In this document: one piece after another, positions 17,157-26,359 of the stretch
Layout: every line of letters begins with the position of its first letter
How positions within the stretch are numbered: position 1 is the first letter of the stretch
Assembly: GCF_007559025.1 (NCBI RefSeq)
Contig: NZ_CP041765.1
Coordinates: 3,345,501-3,409,500 of the forward strand
DNA length: 64,000 bases
Reading direction: 5' to 3'
DNA from: Tomitella fengzijianii
GTDB lineage: Bacteria > Actinomycetota > Actinomycetes > Mycobacteriales > Mycobacteriaceae
Program-made: the position numbers and the translations under genes
The notes under the pieces: generated by a model
What the model was told of the DNA's origin: nothing
What the model saw: only the letters and a program-made list of their open reading frames with translations
Database searches by the model: none

Positions 17157-18184
17157 GCGCACCGGTCCGCGGACGCAGCCGCCGGGCGACGGTGATCCTC
17201 GTGGTCGCCGTCGCCGGGGTGCTCGCGGGCTGTGTGCTTTCCATCGTCGTCGGCGCCCGGCCGACCTCCCCCGTCGACGCCTTCTCCGCGCTGTTCGCCG
17301 GCCCGGACGGAGGAGCCGCCGACAGCGACCTGTCGCAGGTGGTGTGGCAGCTGCGGGTGCCGCGCACGCTTCTCGCGCTCGCCGCCGGCGCCGCGCTGGC
17401 GGTCTCCGGCGCGTTCGCGCAGGCATGGACCCGCAATCCGCTGGCCGACCCGGGCATCATCGGCATCACCGCCGGCGCGGCCTTCGCCGTCGCCGTCGGC
17501 ACCACGCTCGGGGTCGTCGCACTCGGCAGCCAGGCGCTCCTCGCCCTCGCCGGGGCGGGCGCTGTGGCCCTCGTGGTGCTCGCCGTCTCCCGCCGCACAT
17601 CGGACCCGTTGACGCTGCTGCTCGTCGGGTTCGGCATGGCGGCCGCGTTGCATGCGGCGACGACGTTGCTGGCTCTGCAGGATTCGTCGGTCCTCGACGG
17701 GATGCGCCAGTGGATAGTCGGCTCCACCGTGGGACGTGACGGGGGCGACCTGGCGATCGCCGCCGTCGGCCTCGCCGTCGGCCTGCTGATCGCGGCCGTG
17801 GCGGCGCGACCGATGGACCTGCTGGCGATGGGCGAGTCCACCGCGGTCGGCCTCGGCGGGTCGCCCCACACCACGCGGACGCTCACCGCCCTGGCCGTCG
17901 TGATCCTCGCGGGCAGCGCGACGGCGGCCGTCGGCCCCATCGCCTTCGTCGGCTTCGCCGCGCCGCACATCGTGCGCCGCTTCACCGGCCCGTCGCTGAG
18001 CCGGATGCTGATTCCCACCGCCCTCGCCGGCGCCGCCATCACGCTGATCGCCGACGTGCTCGGCCGCGTCGTCGCGCGCCCCGGCGAGGTGGAGGTCTCG
18101 GTGGTGCTCGCCGTCATCGGGGCGCCGCTGCTCATCCTCTCCGTGGCACGCATGCGCAGAGGCAGGCCGGGGGCCTTCGCATGA
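17153..18184 (+). CDS. FecCD-family siderophore transport permease 1
   Basis: A 343-residue polytopic membrane protein of the FecCD (BtuC-like) family, forming half of the channel that moves ferric siderophore into the cell. Typical segments are RVPRTLLALAAGAALAVSGAFAQ (an early coupling region), NPLADPGIIGITAGA, and GPIAFVGFAAPHIVRRFTG near the C-terminus, where the ATPase docks. The GTG at 17153 overlaps the stop of the binding protein and starts the protein at normal family length. It overlaps the second permease by four bases (ATGA). Confidence 0.92.
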   Translation: MSAPVRGRSRRATVILVVAVAGVLAGCVLSIVVGARPTSPVDAFSALFAGPDGGAADSDLSQVVWQLRVPRTLLALAAGAALAVSGAFAQAWTRNPLADPGIIGITAGAAFAVAVGTTLGVVALGSQALLALAGAGAVALVVLAVSRRTSDPLTLLLVGFGMAAALHAATTLLALQDSSVLDGMRQWIVGSTVGRDGGDLAIAAVGLAVGLLIAAVAARPMDLLAMGESTAVGLGGSPHTTRTLTALAVVILAGSATAAVGPIAFVGFAAPHIVRRFTGPSLSRMLIPTALAGAAITLIADVLGRVVARPGEVEVSVVLAVIGAPLLILSVARMRRGRPGAFA

Positions 18185-19284
18185 CGAGCACTACAGACGT
18201 GCGCGCGACCGGCGTCGGGACGGATCCCGGAGCGCCGCACGCAGGCCACGTGGGCCGCAGCCGCACCGCCCGGGCCCGGCGGCTGCGCCTGATCTCCGTC
18301 TTCGCCGGGCTGGTCGCCGTCACCGCGGCCGGCTACCTGATGCTCCTCGCCACCGGCCCCGTCCAGCTGACGCCGGCCCAGGTGCTCGCCGCGCTGACCG
18401 GCGGCGGCACCGACCGGACCATCAGCATCGTCTGGGACCTGCGGCTGCCGGTGGCCATCGCCACCGTGGCGGTGGGCGCCGCGCTGGGGCTCGCGGGGGC
18501 GTGGACGCAGACGATGTCCCGCAACCCCATCGCCTCGCCCGACGTCCTCGGCATCACCGGCGGCGCGTCGGTGGCCGTCGTCGCCGGGACCGTCGTCGCG
18601 CGGCCGGCGTTCTCCGAGGACGTCTCCACCTTCTGGTGGCGGGCCGCGATGGCGCTCGTCGGCGCGGCCGTGATCGTCGGACTGCTGCTGCTCTTCGGCG
18701 GCTTCGGCTCGTCGCGCCGCGTCGTCGTCATCGGATTCGCGCTCAGCCTGCTGTGCAGCAGCCTCGTCAGCTATCTGCTGCTGCGCGCCGACCTCACGCG
18801 CGCGACGGAGGCGCAGACGTGGCTTGCCGGGTCGACGGGGCTGGTGCGGGCCGACGCCCTGATCCCGTTGTCGGTGGGCCTGCTCGTGTTCACCGCCTTG
18901 GGCGCCGTCGTCTCCCGCGACCTGCCGCTGCTCGCGCACGACGACGCGACCGCCGCGGCCCTCGGCGTCCGGGTGAACCGGGTGCGGATGGTGCTGCTGG
19001 TGGCGTCGACGGGGCTCGCGGCGGTGACCGTGGCCGTCGTCGGCCCCATCGGCTTCGTCGCGCTCGTCGCCCCGCAGCTGGTCCGGCTGCTCACCGAGCG
19101 CCCCACTCCCCCGCCCGCGACGTCGGCCGTCGGCGGCGCCGCGGTGATCACGCTGTGCGCGCTGGTCGCCGAGGCACTGCCGTTCACCGCGCCCGTCGGG
19201 CTGATCACCGCGGTCGTCGGCGGCCCCGTGCTGATCGCGCTCGTCCTCGGCTCGTCGCGGCGTGCGAGGCGGTCGACGCCCTGA
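18181..19284 (+). CDS. FecCD-family siderophore transport permease 2
   Basis: A 367-residue partner permease of the same family. It has a longer cytoplasmic N-terminus (about 35 residues, Arg-rich before the first helix), then the WDLRLPVAIATVAVGAALGLAG and NPIASPDVLGITGGASVAV motifs and a late GPIGFVALVAPQLVRLL segment. With the upstream permease it likely forms a heterodimer. The ATPase gene follows after 19 bases. Confidence 0.92.
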   Translation: MTSTTDVRATGVGTDPGAPHAGHVGRSRTARARRLRLISVFAGLVAVTAAGYLMLLATGPVQLTPAQVLAALTGGGTDRTISIVWDLRLPVAIATVAVGAALGLAGAWTQTMSRNPIASPDVLGITGGASVAVVAGTVVARPAFSEDVSTFWWRAAMALVGAAVIVGLLLLFGGFGSSRRVVVIGFALSLLCSSLVSYLLLRADLTRATEAQTWLAGSTGLVRADALIPLSVGLLVFTALGAVVSRDLPLLAHDDATAAALGVRVNRVRMVLLVASTGLAAVTVAVVGPIGFVALVAPQLVRLLTERPTPPPATSAVGGAAVITLCALVAEALPFTAPVGLITAVVGGPVLIALVLGSSRRARRSTP

Positions 19285-19303
19285 TGCAGGAGGATCCTTC
19301 GTA

Positions 19304-20128
19304 ATGCAGACCCAGCGACAACAACAGGCCCCGGCCGGCACCGTCGGCCCGGCGGTCACCGTCGAGGACGTGCGGGCCGGCTACGGTCCCGCGCCCGACG
19401 TTGTCGACGCCGTCAGCCTCACCGCCAGGCCGGGCGAGACGACGACCCTGCTGGGGCCGAACGGGTGCGGAAAGTCCACGCTGCTCAAGACGATGAGCCG
19501 GCAGCTGAGCCCCCGGGCCGGCCGGGTGCTCATCGGCGACGCGGACGTCCACGGCATGGCGGCCCGGCACGCCGCGCGCACCGTCGCCGTCCTGCCGCAG
19601 AACCCGGTGGCGCCCGAGGGAATCACCGTGGGCGAGCTGGTGGCGCGCGGACGGCACCCGCACCGGCCCTGGTGGCGCGGCGAGACCGCGGCCGACTCCG
19701 CCGCCATCGACGCCGCGCTCGAGGAGACGTCCACGACCGCGCTCGTCGACCGCGACATGGCGACGCTGTCCGGCGGCCAGCGCCAACGGGTATGGCTGGC
19801 GATGGTGCTCGCCCAGGACACCCCGGTGATCCTGCTGGACGAGCCCACCACCTACCTCGACCCGGCACATGCCGTCGAGATGCTCGAGCTGGTGCGGGGC
19901 CTCGCCCGCCGCGGCCGCACCGTCGTCATGGTTCTGCACGACCTGATGCTGGCGGGCGCGTATTCGGACCGGATCATCGTGCTCGGGCAGGGCCGGATCC
20001 TCGGCTCCGGCACCCCGCGGCAGGCGCTGACCCCGGACACGCTGGCGCAGACCTACCGGCTGCGGGCCGACGTCCTCGACGACCCCCGGGGCACGGTCCC
20101 CATCATCGTGCCGCGCGGAACCTGCTGA
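19304..20128 (+). CDS. Ferric-siderophore ABC transporter ATP-binding protein
   Basis: A 274-residue ATPase that powers siderophore import. Walker A is GPNGCGKST (51-59), the signature LSGGQ is at 155-159, Walker B VILLDE at 175-180, and the switch His lies in MVLHDL. The ATG at 19304 is set by AGGAGG (19288-19293) ten bases upstream; a longer frame from 19262 overlaps the permease and has no ribosome site. Last gene of the operon, probably under the same iron control. Confidence 0.93.
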   Translation: MQTQRQQQAPAGTVGPAVTVEDVRAGYGPAPDVVDAVSLTARPGETTTLLGPNGCGKSTLLKTMSRQLSPRAGRVLIGDADVHGMAARHAARTVAVLPQNPVAPEGITVGELVARGRHPHRPWWRGETAADSAAIDAALEETSTTALVDRDMATLSGGQRQRVWLAMVLAQDTPVILLDEPTTYLDPAHAVEMLELVRGLARRGRTVVMVLHDLMLAGAYSDRIIVLGQGRILGSGTPRQALTPDTLAQTYRLRADVLDDPRGTVPIIVPRGTC

Positions 20129-20200
20129 TCGGACACGCGCGCCGGAGATCAATGTGCGAGAATTCTCCGGCTAGACGTCTGTCCGACTCTCGGAGGTACC

Positions 20201-21484
20201 GTGACCGCACCCGACCCGATCAGCAGCTCGGCGCGCGCACGCCTGACCGGCCGCTCCCGCCGGGCGCGCATCCGCGCCGCGGCAACGGCCATGTCAGCGG
20301 CAGTGGCGGCGTCGGTGTCCGTTGCGGTACCCGTGGCGGTGTCCGTGACGGCGGCGCAGCCCGCGGCCGCCGCGCCGCTGTCCTCCGGGTCCGGCGCGGG
20401 CGGGTCGGCGGAATCGTCCGCGCAGTCGATGACGGGATCCGGTGAGGCCGTCGGCTCGGCGAGCCCGTTCGGATCCACCGACACCGCGTCGCTGGGCAGC
20501 ACCGTGGCACTGCCGATGGACGCGGTGTTCGGCAGCTCCGGGCTGCTAGAAGACCCGTACACCGTGCCCCGGCCCGACCCGTCGATCACGCAGACGCGGG
20601 TGGTGCGCGTCGAACAGGACGTCGACGACCCGCGACTGGAGACCTGGTACGTCGACTCCGCGTCGATGTCGCGGACCATCGCCGTGCAGGTGCTGCGCGC
20701 GGCGGACCCGGGTGCGCCCGCGCCGATGCTCTACCTGCTCGACGGGGTCGGATCCGACCTGCCCAGCGGCTGGATCACCCTGGGGCACGCCGACGACTAC
20801 TTCCGCGACAAGCAGGTCACCGTGGTCATGCCCACCGGCGCCTACGGCTCGATGTACACCGACTGGATCGCCGACGACCCGATGCTCTCGCGCAACAAGT
20901 GGGAGACATTCCTGGCCTCGGAGCTGCCGCCGCTGCTCGAGAGCGGCGGCCACGCGATCCCCTTCAACGGCAAGCGCGCCATCGCGGGCCTGTCGATGGG
21001 CGCGTCCGGCGCGGTGGGGATCGCCGCGCTGCACCCCTCGCTCTACAGCGCCGTGGCGGGGATCAGCGGCTGCTACTCCACGGTGTCCGACGCCGGCTAC
21101 GCGATGACGAAGATGACGGTGGAGACGCGGCTCGGCGACGTCACCAACATGTGGGGCACCCGCGACAATCCCGAGTGGGCCCGGCACGACGTCCTCTCGC
21201 ACGCCGACGCGCTCGCGGGGATGGCGGTGTACCTGTCCGCGTCGCCCGGGATCGGGCGGCCCGGCGAGCTCGAGGGGCCCTACGGCGGCGACATGTCGGC
21301 GTACCTGTCCGGCGCCGTCATCGAGCAGTTCATCTACGGGTGCACCCAGGACCTCGACCGCGCTCTCGACGACGTCGACGCCGACGTCCGCGTCGACTAC
21401 CTGCAGGACGGCCTGCACGGCTGGCAGACCTTCCGCCCGCAGCTCGCGCCCGCGTGGGAGCACATGAGCCGCGCGCTGTACTGA
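20201..21484 (+). CDS. Secreted esterase/mycolyltransferase, antigen 85-like
   Basis: A 427-residue exported alpha/beta-hydrolase of the Esterase_D/antigen 85 family, which in mycolic-acid bacteria transfers mycolates to trehalose or arabinogalactan in the envelope. It begins with an Arg-rich signal (residues 1-60, ending AAAAP), then a Ser/Gly linker of about 60 residues, then the catalytic domain with YLLDGVGSD, nucleophile Ser265 in GLSMGASGA, and a C-terminal His in GLHGWQTFRPQL, where antigen 85 has HSW. The GTG start has CGGAGG upstream. No extra C-terminal domain is present. Its presence supports a mycolate-producing host. Confidence 0.9.
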   Translation: MTAPDPISSSARARLTGRSRRARIRAAATAMSAAVAASVSVAVPVAVSVTAAQPAAAAPLSSGSGAGGSAESSAQSMTGSGEAVGSASPFGSTDTASLGSTVALPMDAVFGSSGLLEDPYTVPRPDPSITQTRVVRVEQDVDDPRLETWYVDSASMSRTIAVQVLRAADPGAPAPMLYLLDGVGSDLPSGWITLGHADDYFRDKQVTVVMPTGAYGSMYTDWIADDPMLSRNKWETFLASELPPLLESGGHAIPFNGKRAIAGLSMGASGAVGIAALHPSLYSAVAGISGCYSTVSDAGYAMTKMTVETRLGDVTNMWGTRDNPEWARHDVLSHADALAGMAVYLSASPGIGRPGELEGPYGGDMSAYLSGAVIEQFIYGCTQDLDRALDDVDADVRVDYLQDGLHGWQTFRPQLAPAWEHMSRALY

Positions 21485-21558
21485 CGCCGCGGGCGGGGCG
21501 GGTCCGGGTCGGCGCGGGGCCGCCCGGCCCGGCTCAGGCCGGTGGGGCGGCGCCCATT

Positions 21559-21978
21559 TCAGGCCAGTCCCAGCTCCCCGGCGGCCGCGGGATCGCAGTC
21601 CTCGAGCAGGTCGAGGCAACGGCGGTACTCGCTGTCCTCGCCGATCGTCTGCGCGGCCCGGGCGAGCGCACCGACCGCGCGCAGGAACCCCTGGTTGGGC
21701 TCGTGGCTCCAGGGCACCGGCCCGAAGCCCTTCCAGCCGTTGCGGCGCAGCTGGTCCAGGCCGCGGTGGTAGCCGGTGCGCGCGTAGGCATACGCGGTCA
21801 CAGCGGCCCCCTCGTCCAGGGCACCCTCGGCTAGCGTGGCCCAGGCGATCGACGCCGACGGGTACTTGGCCGCCACCGCCGTGGGGTCGGCGTGGTTGAG
21901 CAGCTCCGACTCGGCATCGTCATCGTCGCCGGGGAGCAGGGTGGGCGGGGGGCCCAGAAGATCACCGAAAGAGGTCAT
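21559..21978 (-). CDS. DUF3151 family protein
   Basis: A 139-residue conserved actinobacterial protein (DUF3151; the M. tuberculosis counterpart is near fba, as here). It has no signal or membrane helices; the N-terminal MTSFGDLLGPPPTLLP and the repeated helical AxAYARTGYHRGLDQLRRNGWKGFGPVPW block are characteristic. ATG 21987, three codons upstream, is an alternative start. The next gene downstream on the same strand in translation order is none; upstream lies an intergenic repeat and then fba. Function unknown. Confidence 0.88.
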   Translation of the reverse strand: MTSFGDLLGPPPTLLPGDDDDAESELLNHADPTAVAAKYPSASIAWATLAEGALDEGAAVTAYAYARTGYHRGLDQLRRNGWKGFGPVPWSHEPNQGFLRAVGALARAAQTIGEDSEYRRCLDLLEDCDPAAAGELGLA

Positions 21979-22050
21979 GGCGCCCATTGTGCCGGAGCGC
22001 GCGCGGCGCGGGGACCCGGCCACCGCGCCGCACCCGCTGCACCTCACGTT

Positions 22051-22168
22051 GCCGCGCGCCTATTGCACCCGCAGCGCCTCGCCCTGCCGCGCCTCAACAC
22101 CCTGCCGCGCGCCTATTGCCGCGACACGCCGGGACGATTCGCGCGCGAGCGGATGATCGGCGCGCGGC
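22051..22168. repeat. RepC copy 1: GC-rich dispersed repeat
   Basis: Contains two copies of GCCGCGCGCCTATTGC (22051-22066 and 22104-22119). From 22104 to 22168 it matches the reverse complement of 48013-48075, about 86 percent by eye, including the shared core ACACGCCGGG. The DNA lies between fba and the DUF3151 gene and I see no gene in it. Ends rich in GCGCGCC can pair with GGCGCGC to form hairpins. Confidence 0.7.
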
Positions 22169-22233
22169 ACGATCCCACCGCCCCGCACAAGCCTGTCCCC
22201 CGGCGCACGCCCATCCCGCGCCCCGGCACATGA

Positions 22234-22270
22234 CTCGGCGGCCGCACCCCACCGGGATGCGGCCGCCGAG
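22234..22270 (-). terminator. Probable transcription terminator of fba
   Basis: A perfect 13-base stem CTCGGCGGCCGCA/TGCGGCCGCCGAG with an 11-base loop, 38 bases past the fba stop codon. There is no T-run, which is usual for actinobacterial terminators. Confidence 0.65.
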
Positions 22271-22308
22271 CCGAGCACCGGGCACCAGGGCCCGGCGAAG
22301 ACGTGCGG

Positions 22309-23352
22309 TCAGGCCTTCACGGACTTGCCCGCCGAGTGCAGGTTCTGGCAGGCCTCCACCACGCGGTCGGTCATCGCCTGCTCGGCCTTCTTGAGGTAGC
22401 TGCGCGGGTCGTAGACCTTCTTGTTGCCCACGTCGCCATCGACCTTGAGCACGCCGTCGTAGTTGCCGAACATGTGGCCGGCGATCGGGCGGGTGAACGC
22501 GTACTGGGTGTCGGTATCGACGTTCATCTTGATGACGCCGTAGGTCAGCGACTCTTCGATGTCCGAGACCGCGGAGCCGGAGCCGCCGTGGAAGACGAAG
22601 TCGAACGGGTTCTCGCCCTCGCCGAGGCTCAGCTTCTTCTCGGCGATCCGCTGCCCCGCCGCCAGCACCGCCGGCTTGAGCTTGACGTTGCCCGGCTTGT
22701 ACACCCCGTGCACGTTGCCGAACGTCGCGGCGAGCATGTAGCCGCGCTCATCGCCGACACCCGCGGCCCCGAGGGCGTCGAGAGTCTTCGCGAAGTCCTC
22801 GTCCGAGGTGTAGAGCTTCTCGTTGATGGCGTTCTCGACGCCGTCCTCTTCGCCGCCGACGACGCCGATCTCGATCTCGAGGATCTGCTTCGCCTTGGAC
22901 GTCAGGGCCATCAGTTCCTTGGCGATCTCGAGGTTCTCGTCGATCGGCACCGCGGACCCGTCCCACATGTGCGACTGGAACAGCGGGTTCCTCCCGGCGT
23001 CGACCCGCTCCTGCGACAGCGCGATCAGCGGGCGGACGAAGCCGTCGAGCTTGTCCTTGGGGCAGTGGTCGGTGTGCAGCGCGATGTTGACGTCGTACTT
23101 CGCGGCCACGACGTGCGCGAACTCCGCGAGCGCGACCGCGCCGGTCACCATGTCCTTGACTCCGAGTCCGGACCCGAACTCCGCGCCACCGGTGGAGAAC
23201 TGGATGATGCCGTCGCTTCCGGCCTCCGCGAAGCCGCGGATGGCCGCGTTGATGGTCTCGGACGACGTGCAGTTGATGGCGGGGTAGGCGAACGTGTTCT
23301 CCTTGGCCCGGCCGAGCATCTCGGCGTAGACCTCGGGGGTTGCGATGGGCAC
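22309..23352 (-). CDS. fba: Class II fructose-bisphosphate aldolase
   Basis: A 347-residue zinc-dependent aldolase of glycolysis and gluconeogenesis that interconverts fructose 1,6-bisphosphate with dihydroxyacetone phosphate and glyceraldehyde 3-phosphate. Signatures include FAYPAINCTSSET, the zinc-ligand segment ALHTDHCPKDKLDGF (about residues 106-120), EIEIGVVGGEEDG, and FVFHGGSGS. The GTG at 23352 has GGAGG upstream (minus strand) and gives the normal family length. It is followed by a strong hairpin. The flanking DedA and DUF3151 genes match the M. tuberculosis neighbourhood. Confidence 0.96.
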   Translation of the reverse strand: MPIATPEVYAEMLGRAKENTFAYPAINCTSSETINAAIRGFAEAGSDGIIQFSTGGAEFGSGLGVKDMVTGAVALAEFAHVVAAKYDVNIALHTDHCPKDKLDGFVRPLIALSQERVDAGRNPLFQSHMWDGSAVPIDENLEIAKELMALTSKAKQILEIEIGVVGGEEDGVENAINEKLYTSDEDFAKTLDALGAAGVGDERGYMLAATFGNVHGVYKPGNVKLKPAVLAAGQRIAEKKLSLGEGENPFDFVFHGGSGSAVSDIEESLTYGVIKMNVDTDTQYAFTRPIAGHMFGNYDGVLKVDGDVGNKKVYDPRSYLKKAEQAMTDRVVEACQNLHSAGKSVKA

Positions 23353-23531
23353 GGCTGGGGTCCTCCAATGACGACTGTGCAGGTCCGGGGCGGGCCGACA
23401 CGGCCTACCGCGCTCATTATGGCAACTCCCCGCGCCGAAGTCTCGTGGCGGCCCCACTGCGTGGTCACCGCATCCGTGACGCGGCTCACGACCTCCCGGA
23501 TCAGCGAGTCGGGCCAGGTAGGCTGGACCCC

Positions 23532-24317
23532 GTGAATTTGCTGGCCGCTTCCGACACAGTGACCACGAATCTGGCATTGCTGCCCAGCTTCCTGGACCCC
23601 GTCAACCTCCTCAACTCTTTCGGCGGCTGGGTGCTCGCCGGGTTGCTGTTGGTGGTGTTCATCGAGTCGGGGCTGCTGTTCCCGCTGCTGCCGGGCGACT
23701 CGCTGCTGTTCACCGCCGGTCTTATCGTGGCCTCGGCCGGTGCGGCAACGGAGATCGGCTCCGACGTCAACCCCGCGTTCGCCCCGCTGTGGCTGCTGCT
23801 GGTGACGATCCCGATCGCCGCGGTGCTCGGTGATCAAGTCGGTTACATCATCGGCGCCCGCGGCGGGTCGGCGCTGTTCAAGAGCGACGACGCGCGCATC
23901 TTCAAGAAGTCGTACATCGACCAGTCCCACGAGTTCTTCGAGCGGCACGGGCCCGTCACGATCTTCCTGGCCCGCTTCGTCCCGATCGTCCGCACCTACG
24001 CGCCGCTGGTGGCCGGCGCGTCGGGCATGCGCTACCGCACGTTCATCACCTACAACGTCCTCGGCGGGATCGTCTGGGGCGCCGGGGTGACACTGCTGGG
24101 CTACTTCCTGGGCCAGGTGGCGTTCATCCGCGACAACGTGGACTACATCTTCATCCTCATCGTCCTCGTGTCGGTGGTCCCCCTCTTCATCGAGGGCATC
24201 AAGCGGTACCGCGCCAACCGCGCGGCAGGCGCCGCCGGCACCGGCACCGCCGCCGACGACGCGCCGCAGTCCGTGTCCCTCGGCTCCTCCGACCCCGAGC
24301 AGCCGGCCGGCAAGTGA
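23532..24317 (+). CDS. DedA family membrane protein 1
   Basis: A 261-residue DedA/SNARE-associated integral membrane protein, a family linked to flipping of lipid carriers such as undecaprenyl phosphate and to envelope homeostasis. The signature GDSLLFTAG (about residues 55-63), the acidic E in FIESG before it, and the ARFVPIVRTYAPLVAGASGM block (about 145-165) are clear, with four to five membrane helices. The C-terminus is a short soluble tail. GTG 23532 is chosen from family alignment. Its end overlaps the next DedA gene by four bases (GTGA). Confidence 0.9.
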   Translation: MNLLAASDTVTTNLALLPSFLDPVNLLNSFGGWVLAGLLLVVFIESGLLFPLLPGDSLLFTAGLIVASAGAATEIGSDVNPAFAPLWLLLVTIPIAAVLGDQVGYIIGARGGSALFKSDDARIFKKSYIDQSHEFFERHGPVTIFLARFVPIVRTYAPLVAGASGMRYRTFITYNVLGGIVWGAGVTLLGYFLGQVAFIRDNVDYIFILIVLVSVVPLFIEGIKRYRANRAAGAAGTGTAADDAPQSVSLGSSDPEQPAGK

Positions 24318-24976
24318 CGTTCGTCAGCACCGTCCTCGACCACGTCCAATCGGCAGGCCCCGGCCTGCTGGTGGTGATGGTCGCGGCGGTGCTGTTCGTC
24401 GAGTGCGCGTTCCTCATCGGCTTCGTCCTGCCGGGAGACTCGCTCCTCGCCACGGCGGGGATGATGTTCGCCGCCGGACACCAGCCGGGCTGGCTGGTGC
24501 TCGCAGTCGTCGGCGTGTTCGCCGCGGCCGTGGCGGGCAACCACATGGGTTACCGCATGGGGCGGTGCCGCGGGAACCGGCTCGCCGCGCGGCCCGGCGG
24601 CCGATTCGTCAACGCCGAGAACCTGGGCAAGGCCCGCCGCCTGCTCGATCGGTACGGATTCTGGGGCGTGCTCATGGCGCGCTGGCTGCCGTGGATCCGC
24701 ACCCTGTGCCCGCAGGTCGCCGGTGCGGCGGCGATGAACCGGCGGTCGTTCGCCCTCGCGACGACTCTCGGCGCGCTCGTATGGGCCCCGGTGATGCTGG
24801 TCATCGGATACGTCGGCGGTTCACAGCTCGACCGCGTGCGCTGGCTCATGCCGGTGGTGCTCGGCGGGATGACCATCGGCGTGGTGGTGGTGACCGCCGT
24901 CGGGATGGTGCGGATGCGCAAGGAACAGCACGAGGACCAGCGCAGCGAGCAGTCCGCCCCCGCCCTGACGCGCTGA
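24314..24976 (+). CDS. DedA family membrane protein 2
   Basis: A 220-residue paralogue of the preceding gene, with VLPGDSLLATAGMMFA (about residues 39-54) and ARWLPWIRTLCPQVAGAAAM near 120. It starts with GTG overlapping the upstream stop, so the two are translated together and may act as partners. The C-terminal 20 residues are polar. Confidence 0.88.
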   Translation: MTFVSTVLDHVQSAGPGLLVVMVAAVLFVECAFLIGFVLPGDSLLATAGMMFAAGHQPGWLVLAVVGVFAAAVAGNHMGYRMGRCRGNRLAARPGGRFVNAENLGKARRLLDRYGFWGVLMARWLPWIRTLCPQVAGAAAMNRRSFALATTLGALVWAPVMLVIGYVGGSQLDRVRWLMPVVLGGMTIGVVVVTAVGMVRMRKEQHEDQRSEQSAPALTR

Positions 24977-25030
24977 TGCCCCCGACCGGCTGAAGCCCTG
25001 ACGGGCTGAAGCCGCGCCCCGGGCCGTCCC

Positions 25031-26203
25031 TCACCCGCCGCCCGTGCCCGCGCCGTAGCCGGGGACGACCTCGTCCACCCGCGCCGCCGCCTCCATCAGC
25101 ATCCAGCCCGACAGCTGCACGGACAGGTCGCGCTCGGCCACCCGGGCGGACGGGTCGTCGGGCCGGAAAAGTGCGGCCGGCACCACCGCGGGGATCGCCC
25201 AGTCGTGCCCGAACAGCGGTTCCCCGTCGAATTCGATGCGGTTGCCCCAGGCCGCCTCGGCGGAGGTGAGCACCAGGTTCGCGGCCGTGCTCCGAAGCAG
25301 GTCCGCGTCGGGCACCGCGTCCGGCAGGTCGCAGGCCACCGCCGCGAGATACCGCGCCAGGATGCCCGCGAACAGCCCCCCGTCGCCGCCGCCGGCGCCG
25401 TGTATGACGCCGCCGGTGCACATGCCCGTCGACACCGCCTCGAGCAGGCGCGCGACGCGCTCCCCGTGCATCGCCTGCAGCCTGGTCCCCTTCCCGGTGT
25501 GCGCCGCGCGCTCCGTCTCCGCGCCCAGCACCGCCCCTTGGCAGTACGTGTAGTAGTCCTCCACCAGCACGCCGTTGCGGATGCCGTCGTGGATGAGGGC
25601 AGTCTGCGGGTCGCGGAGCGTCGCGTCGAGCCAGTCGCACAACATCTCCGCCGTGTCGATCCATCCCAGACGGGCGCAGAGGATCGCCGCGGGCCCGTTG
25701 GTGGGCGCGTTGAGGAAGTCGCCGCCCCGCCGCCACGGCAGCACCCCGGTGGCCGGGTCCGTCCCGTCCGCGATCGCGGCCGTCATCCTGTCGAACCCGC
25801 GCGGCCTGCGCACCCCGCACAGGCGGATCGCCCGCTCCAGCGCCAGCGCCATCCACATCATGTCGTCGTTGAAGTCGCGCCGCCAGCCCCCCGTCCCGGC
25901 CCTGCTCACCGAGTTGCGGATCCACGGCGTCCGGCACAGTCTGCCGAGCCGGCGACGGCGCGCCGGTGTGGGGTCGCGCACCGTTGCGTCCACGGCGCAG
26001 TCGATCAGCTGCGCCTGCCACCAGTAGTGCCAGGAGATGAACGTCGCCGACGGCACATCGACCGGCCACCGCACGCAGCCGATCCGTGTCCACGGAATCG
26101 CGCAGAGCCGGCGAATGTGCCGGTGCACCACCGCCGACTCCGCGGCATCGGCGCGCGAAGCCCACGCGGTGGACTGCGCCGACGCGCTGCGAGGTAACGA
26201 CAT
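25031..26203 (-). CDS. Glycoside hydrolase family 76 protein
   Basis: A 390-residue alpha/alpha-barrel protein of the GH76 family (alpha-1,6-mannanase type). The paired catalytic aspartates are in FNDDMMWMALAL (about residues 117-128); NAPTNGPAAIL and the GNGVLVEDYYTYCQG-like segment fit the family. No signal peptide is seen, so it may act in the cytoplasm, as proposed for mycobacterial members, on mannosylated lipids or oligosaccharides; that is inference. The neighbour genes match the fba-DedA-GH76 order of M. tuberculosis. Confidence 0.85.
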   Translation of the reverse strand: MSLPRSASAQSTAWASRADAAESAVVHRHIRRLCAIPWTRIGCVRWPVDVPSATFISWHYWWQAQLIDCAVDATVRDPTPARRRRLGRLCRTPWIRNSVSRAGTGGWRRDFNDDMMWMALALERAIRLCGVRRPRGFDRMTAAIADGTDPATGVLPWRRGGDFLNAPTNGPAAILCARLGWIDTAEMLCDWLDATLRDPQTALIHDGIRNGVLVEDYYTYCQGAVLGAETERAAHTGKGTRLQAMHGERVARLLEAVSTGMCTGGVIHGAGGGDGGLFAGILARYLAAVACDLPDAVPDADLLRSTAANLVLTSAEAAWGNRIEFDGEPLFGHDWAIPAVVPAALFRPDDPSARVAERDLSVQLSGWMLMEAAARVDEVVPGYGAGTGGG

Positions 26204-26297
26204 GATCTCATCGTGCCCGGGCCGGGCCCGCTGCGCACGGCGTTCCCTGGCCGGGCCGTCCGTCGCCGGTGCGCGGAGGCCCCAGTCACCAGGCTGC

Positions 26298-26359
26298 GGA
26301 CAGGTCCACGGTCACCACGCGGTGGACAGGGCCACGGTCACCACGCGGTGGACAGGTCC
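26298..26359. repeat. 26-base tandem repeat over the 3' end of the RNA methyltransferase gene
   Basis: A 26-base unit beginning GGACAGG and ending CACGCGGT occurs at 26298-26323 and 26324-26349 with one difference, followed by ten more matching bases. On the minus strand each unit holds the last codons (LSTAW) and the stop codon of the methyltransferase gene, so the gene end has been duplicated downstream. Confidence 0.85.

Noticed and set aside
24977-25030. A terminator between the second DedA gene and the GH76 gene
   Set aside because: Only a weak AGCCC/GGGCT pairing is present; too short to claim.
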